Assembly (NCBI GenBank): GCA_946479855.1 | Contig: CAMLHL010000022.1 | Coordinates: forward strand, 1-37,994 | DNA length: 37,994 nucleotides | Origin: an uncultured Pseudomonadota bacterium | GTDB taxonomy: Bacteria; Pseudomonadota; Gammaproteobacteria; Burkholderiales; Rhodocyclaceae | Reading direction: 5' to 3' | In this document: positions 36,290 through 37,994 of the stretch, one piece after another | Layout: the number at the start of each line of letters is the position of its first letter | How positions within the stretch are numbered: position 1 is the stretch's first letter | Notes under the pieces: model-generated | What the model was told of the DNA's origin: nothing | Database searches by the model: none | Seen by the model: only the letters and a program-made list of their open reading frames with translations | Translations under genes and position numbers: made by a program

Positions 36290-36381
36290 CTTCCCAAAAC
36301 GCAGGCCATCACAGGAAAAGCGCCGGATCGGCCGGAGCCGGTCGGCACCTCGGGGAAGCGGGCGCGGAGCGCCGCGATCCC

Positions 36382-36633
36382 TCAGGCTGCGTTGCTGTGG
36401 CCGTCGAAATAGTGCGACCAGCGCCGGATTTCCGAACGCATCGCCACCTGCTGGCCGGCCGTGATCATGCGCTGACCGGCATGCCATTCGTACTCGACAT
36501 CGCTGGCCTGTACGCCGGCACCGGACAAAGCTTCGGCCAGGTCGCGCCAGTCCTGCCGCTCAATGCGCCGACCATCGCTCAACACGGCGACGAATTCGTT
36601 CTTGAACAGGGAAACACGAGCAGTTGTTGCCAT
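36382..36633 (-). CDS. Small protein of unknown function, 83 aa
   Basis: A short open frame that I take as a real gene because a near-perfect ribosome-binding site (AAAGGAGG, 36641-36648) lies seven bases before its ATG. The protein starts MATTARVSLFKNEFVAVL and continues with GRRIERQDWRDLAEAL and QVAMRSEIRRWSHYFDG. It is soluble, with mixed charge, no signal peptide, no Cys and four Trp/Tyr-containing blocks. I do not recognise a family. It stands alone between the RND pump and the kinase, all on the minus strand, with 102 bases upstream and 210 downstream; no firm promoter or terminator was found. Confidence 0.7.
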   Translation of the reverse strand: MATTARVSLFKNEFVAVLSDGRRIERQDWRDLAEALSGAGVQASDVEYEWHAGQRMITAGQQVAMRSEIRRWSHYFDGHSNAA

Positions 36634-36640
36634 GGCTGAA

Positions 36641-36648
36641 CCTCCTTT
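36641..36648 (-). promoter_or_regulatory. Strong ribosome-binding site of the 83-aa gene
   Basis: AAAGGAGG on the minus strand, seven bases before the ATG at 36633. Its quality is the main reason for accepting this short gene as real. Confidence 0.7.
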
Positions 36649-36735
36649 GCCGATAGCTTAAGCGAGGCCCGGGATTTTGTCCGTGGCATATTCCACACTT
36701 GTTGAAAAAGCACCGTCCGCCGCCCCCGGGCGCCC

Positions 36736-37994
36736 TCAATGCGGCTTCATCCCGAACCGGGCGCGAACGGCGCCGATCAGGTCATCGACGTAGGTAAACA
36801 CCACCGGAATGACCAGCAGGCTGAGGAAGGTCGAGGTGATCAGGCCGCCGATGACGACGATGGCCATCGGCGCCCGGAAGCTCGGATCGGTGCCGATGCC
36901 GAGCGCGATCGGCATCATGCCGGCGCCCATCGCCACCGTCGTCATGACGATCGGCCGCGCCCGCTTGCGGCAGGCGTCGAGCAGCGCGCTCCAGCGGTCC
37001 AGGCCATGCTCGCGGCGGGCCAGCACGACGTAGTCGATGAGCAGGATGGAGTTCTTGGTGGCGATGCCCATCAGCATGATCAGGCCGATCATCGACGGCA
37101 TCGACAGCGCCGTCTGGCTGACGAACAGGGCCAGGAAGGCGCCGGGCACGGAAAGGATCAGGGCGGCGAGAATGGTCACCGGCTGGACGAAATCCTTGAA
37201 CAGCAGGACCAGCACGATGTAGATGCAGAGCACGCCGGTGGCCATGGCCAGCGAGAAGCTCTGGAACAGCTCGCCCATCGCCTCGGCGTCGCCAACCGTG
37301 GTCTGGATGATACCGGGCGGCAGGTTGGCCAGGCTGGGCAGGGCCAGCGCCTTGGCCTCGACTTCGCCGAGCGGCACGCCGTTCAACTCGATTTCGAAAT
37401 TGATGTTGCGCAGCCGGTCGTAGCGGTCGATTTCGGCCGGCCCGCCGGCGATGCTGACGCTGGCGACGTTGGCCAGCAGCACCGGGCCGTGCTTGCCCGG
37501 TACGGTCAACCGCTCGAGCAGGGCCAAATCGGTGCGCGCCGCCGGCGGCAGCTTGACGACGATGGGCACCTGGCGCTGGGCGAGATTGAGCTTGGCCAGC
37601 CCCTGGTCGTAGTCGCCGGCGGTGGCGATGCGCAGGGTGTCGGCGATCGCTGCCGAGGTCACGCCAAGATCGGCCATCCGGGCGAAATCGGGGCGGATGA
37701 CCAGTTCCGGCCGGACCAGGCTGGCCGTCGAGGTGATGTTGCCGATACCGGGCAGGCCGCGCAGCTCGCGTTCGACGACGCGGGCGTGTTCGGCCAGCAG
37801 CGGGCCGTTTTCGCTGGCCAGGACGAGGATGTATTTCTCGTTGCCGGAGGCCAGGCCGACCTTGACCTGGACGCCGGGAATCGCCGCCAGGCCGGCCCGC
37901 AACTGGCCTTCGATGACCTGCTTGCTGATGCCGCGGCGTTCGCTGCGCGGCGTCAGGTTCAGGGTCAGCGTCGCCTTGCGCACTTCGGCGGCGC
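36736..37994 (-). CDS. RND (AcrB/HAE1-type) efflux transporter, C-terminal part
   Basis: The frame is open to the window edge; about 419 C-terminal residues of a roughly 1000-residue inner-membrane transporter are visible. The periplasmic porter and docking region (GSEIT-like blocks, for example LPGIGNITSTASLVRPELVI and ADTLRIATAGDYDQGLAKL) is followed by the second set of membrane helices. Those include VLCIYIVLVLLFKDFVQPV, the family block MLMGIATKNSILLIDYV and RPIVMTTVAMGAGMMPIA, typical of HAE1 multidrug pumps. The tail is short (RARFGMKPH). It would act with a periplasmic adaptor and an outer-membrane channel, whose genes are expected upstream, outside the window. Drug specificity cannot be read. 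The proton-relay Asp pair of helix 4 is beyond the edge. Confidence 0.93.
   Translation of the reverse strand, partial: AAEVRKATLTLNLTPRSERRGISKQVIEGQLRAGLAAIPGVQVKVGLASGNEKYILVLASENGPLLAEHARVVERELRGLPGIGNITSTASLVRPELVIRPDFARMADLGVTSAAIADTLRIATAGDYDQGLAKLNLAQRQVPIVVKLPPAARTDLALLERLTVPGKHGPVLLANVASVSIAGGPAEIDRYDRLRNINFEIELNGVPLGEVEAKALALPSLANLPPGIIQTTVGDAEAMGELFQSFSLAMATGVLCIYIVLVLLFKDFVQPVTILAALILSVPGAFLALFVSQTALSMPSMIGLIMLMGIATKNSILLIDYVVLARREHGLDRWSALLDACRKRARPIVMTTVAMGAGMMPIALGIGTDPSFRAPMAIVVIGGLITSTFLSLLVIPVVFTYVDDLIGAVRARFGMKPH

Noticed and set aside
36669..36735. An intrinsic terminator after the RND gene (GC-rich stretch followed by five T)
   Set aside because: No clean stem could be formed immediately before the T-run.

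Overview
The window is about 38 kb of a GC-rich bacterial chromosome. Gene content points to a Betaproteobacterium, most likely in the Rhodocyclales (Dechloromonas/Azonexus-like). The evidence is the second-copy betaproteobacterial IF-1, a DUF3025 protein, the ssb–MFS–uvrA block, the 'SpecificRecomb' membrane protein and the barrel-less OmpA-family protein with a Cys-rich N-terminus. The taxon is inferred from recalled family distribution, not from a search. I see no rRNA, tRNA, CRISPR array, IS element, integrase or phage gene. No stretch longer than about 300 bases lacks a gene; the longest gaps are about 175-240 bases.

Layout. (1) 1-636, plus strand: the 3' end of a transglutaminase-like gene and an infA paralogue with a TTG start. 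(2) 633-3757, minus strand: a compact run read rsmI > pyrC > lipoprotein > DUF3025. (3) 3768-5764, plus strand: yraN > secreted HIRAN protein > diaA-type SIS protein > dolP. With the divergent rsmI this matches the E. coli rsmI-(lpoA)-yraN-diaA-dolP neighbourhood, without lpoA. (4) 5943-6365: a small HExxH protein. (5) 6386-9189, minus: kup and an HDOD protein. (6) 9254-14705: MFS > ssb on minus, a membrane-anchored Mrr-like protein on minus, and divergent uvrA on plus. (7) 14719-15863, plus: NYN/LOTUS-like protein and dgkA. (8) 15865-17855, minus: an exported SRPBCC protein and a membrane GGDEF protein. (9) 18096-25188, minus: a four-gene run of AddB-like nuclease > FMN reductase > single-domain response regulator > AddA-like helicase/nuclease. 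(10) 25411-26070, minus: OmpA-family protein with a clear intrinsic terminator. (11) 26233-33667, plus: SpecificRecomb membrane protein > tamA > tamB. (12) 33664-37994, minus: a hybrid sensor kinase, a small unknown protein and the C-terminal part of an RND efflux pump that runs off the window.

Two themes stand out. DNA maintenance: uvrA, ssb, AddAB-like helicase-nuclease, YraN, DiaA, the Mrr-like protein and HIRAN. Envelope biogenesis: TamAB, DolP, OmpA, several lipoproteins or exported proteins, and RND. Most of the window is ordinary housekeeping sequence. I did not find a convincing wholly new system. The most interesting items are the AddAB-like operon with a translationally coupled response regulator, a cluster of perfect dyads between uvrA and the Mrr-like gene, and a strong hairpin covering the ribosome-binding site of the GGDEF gene.
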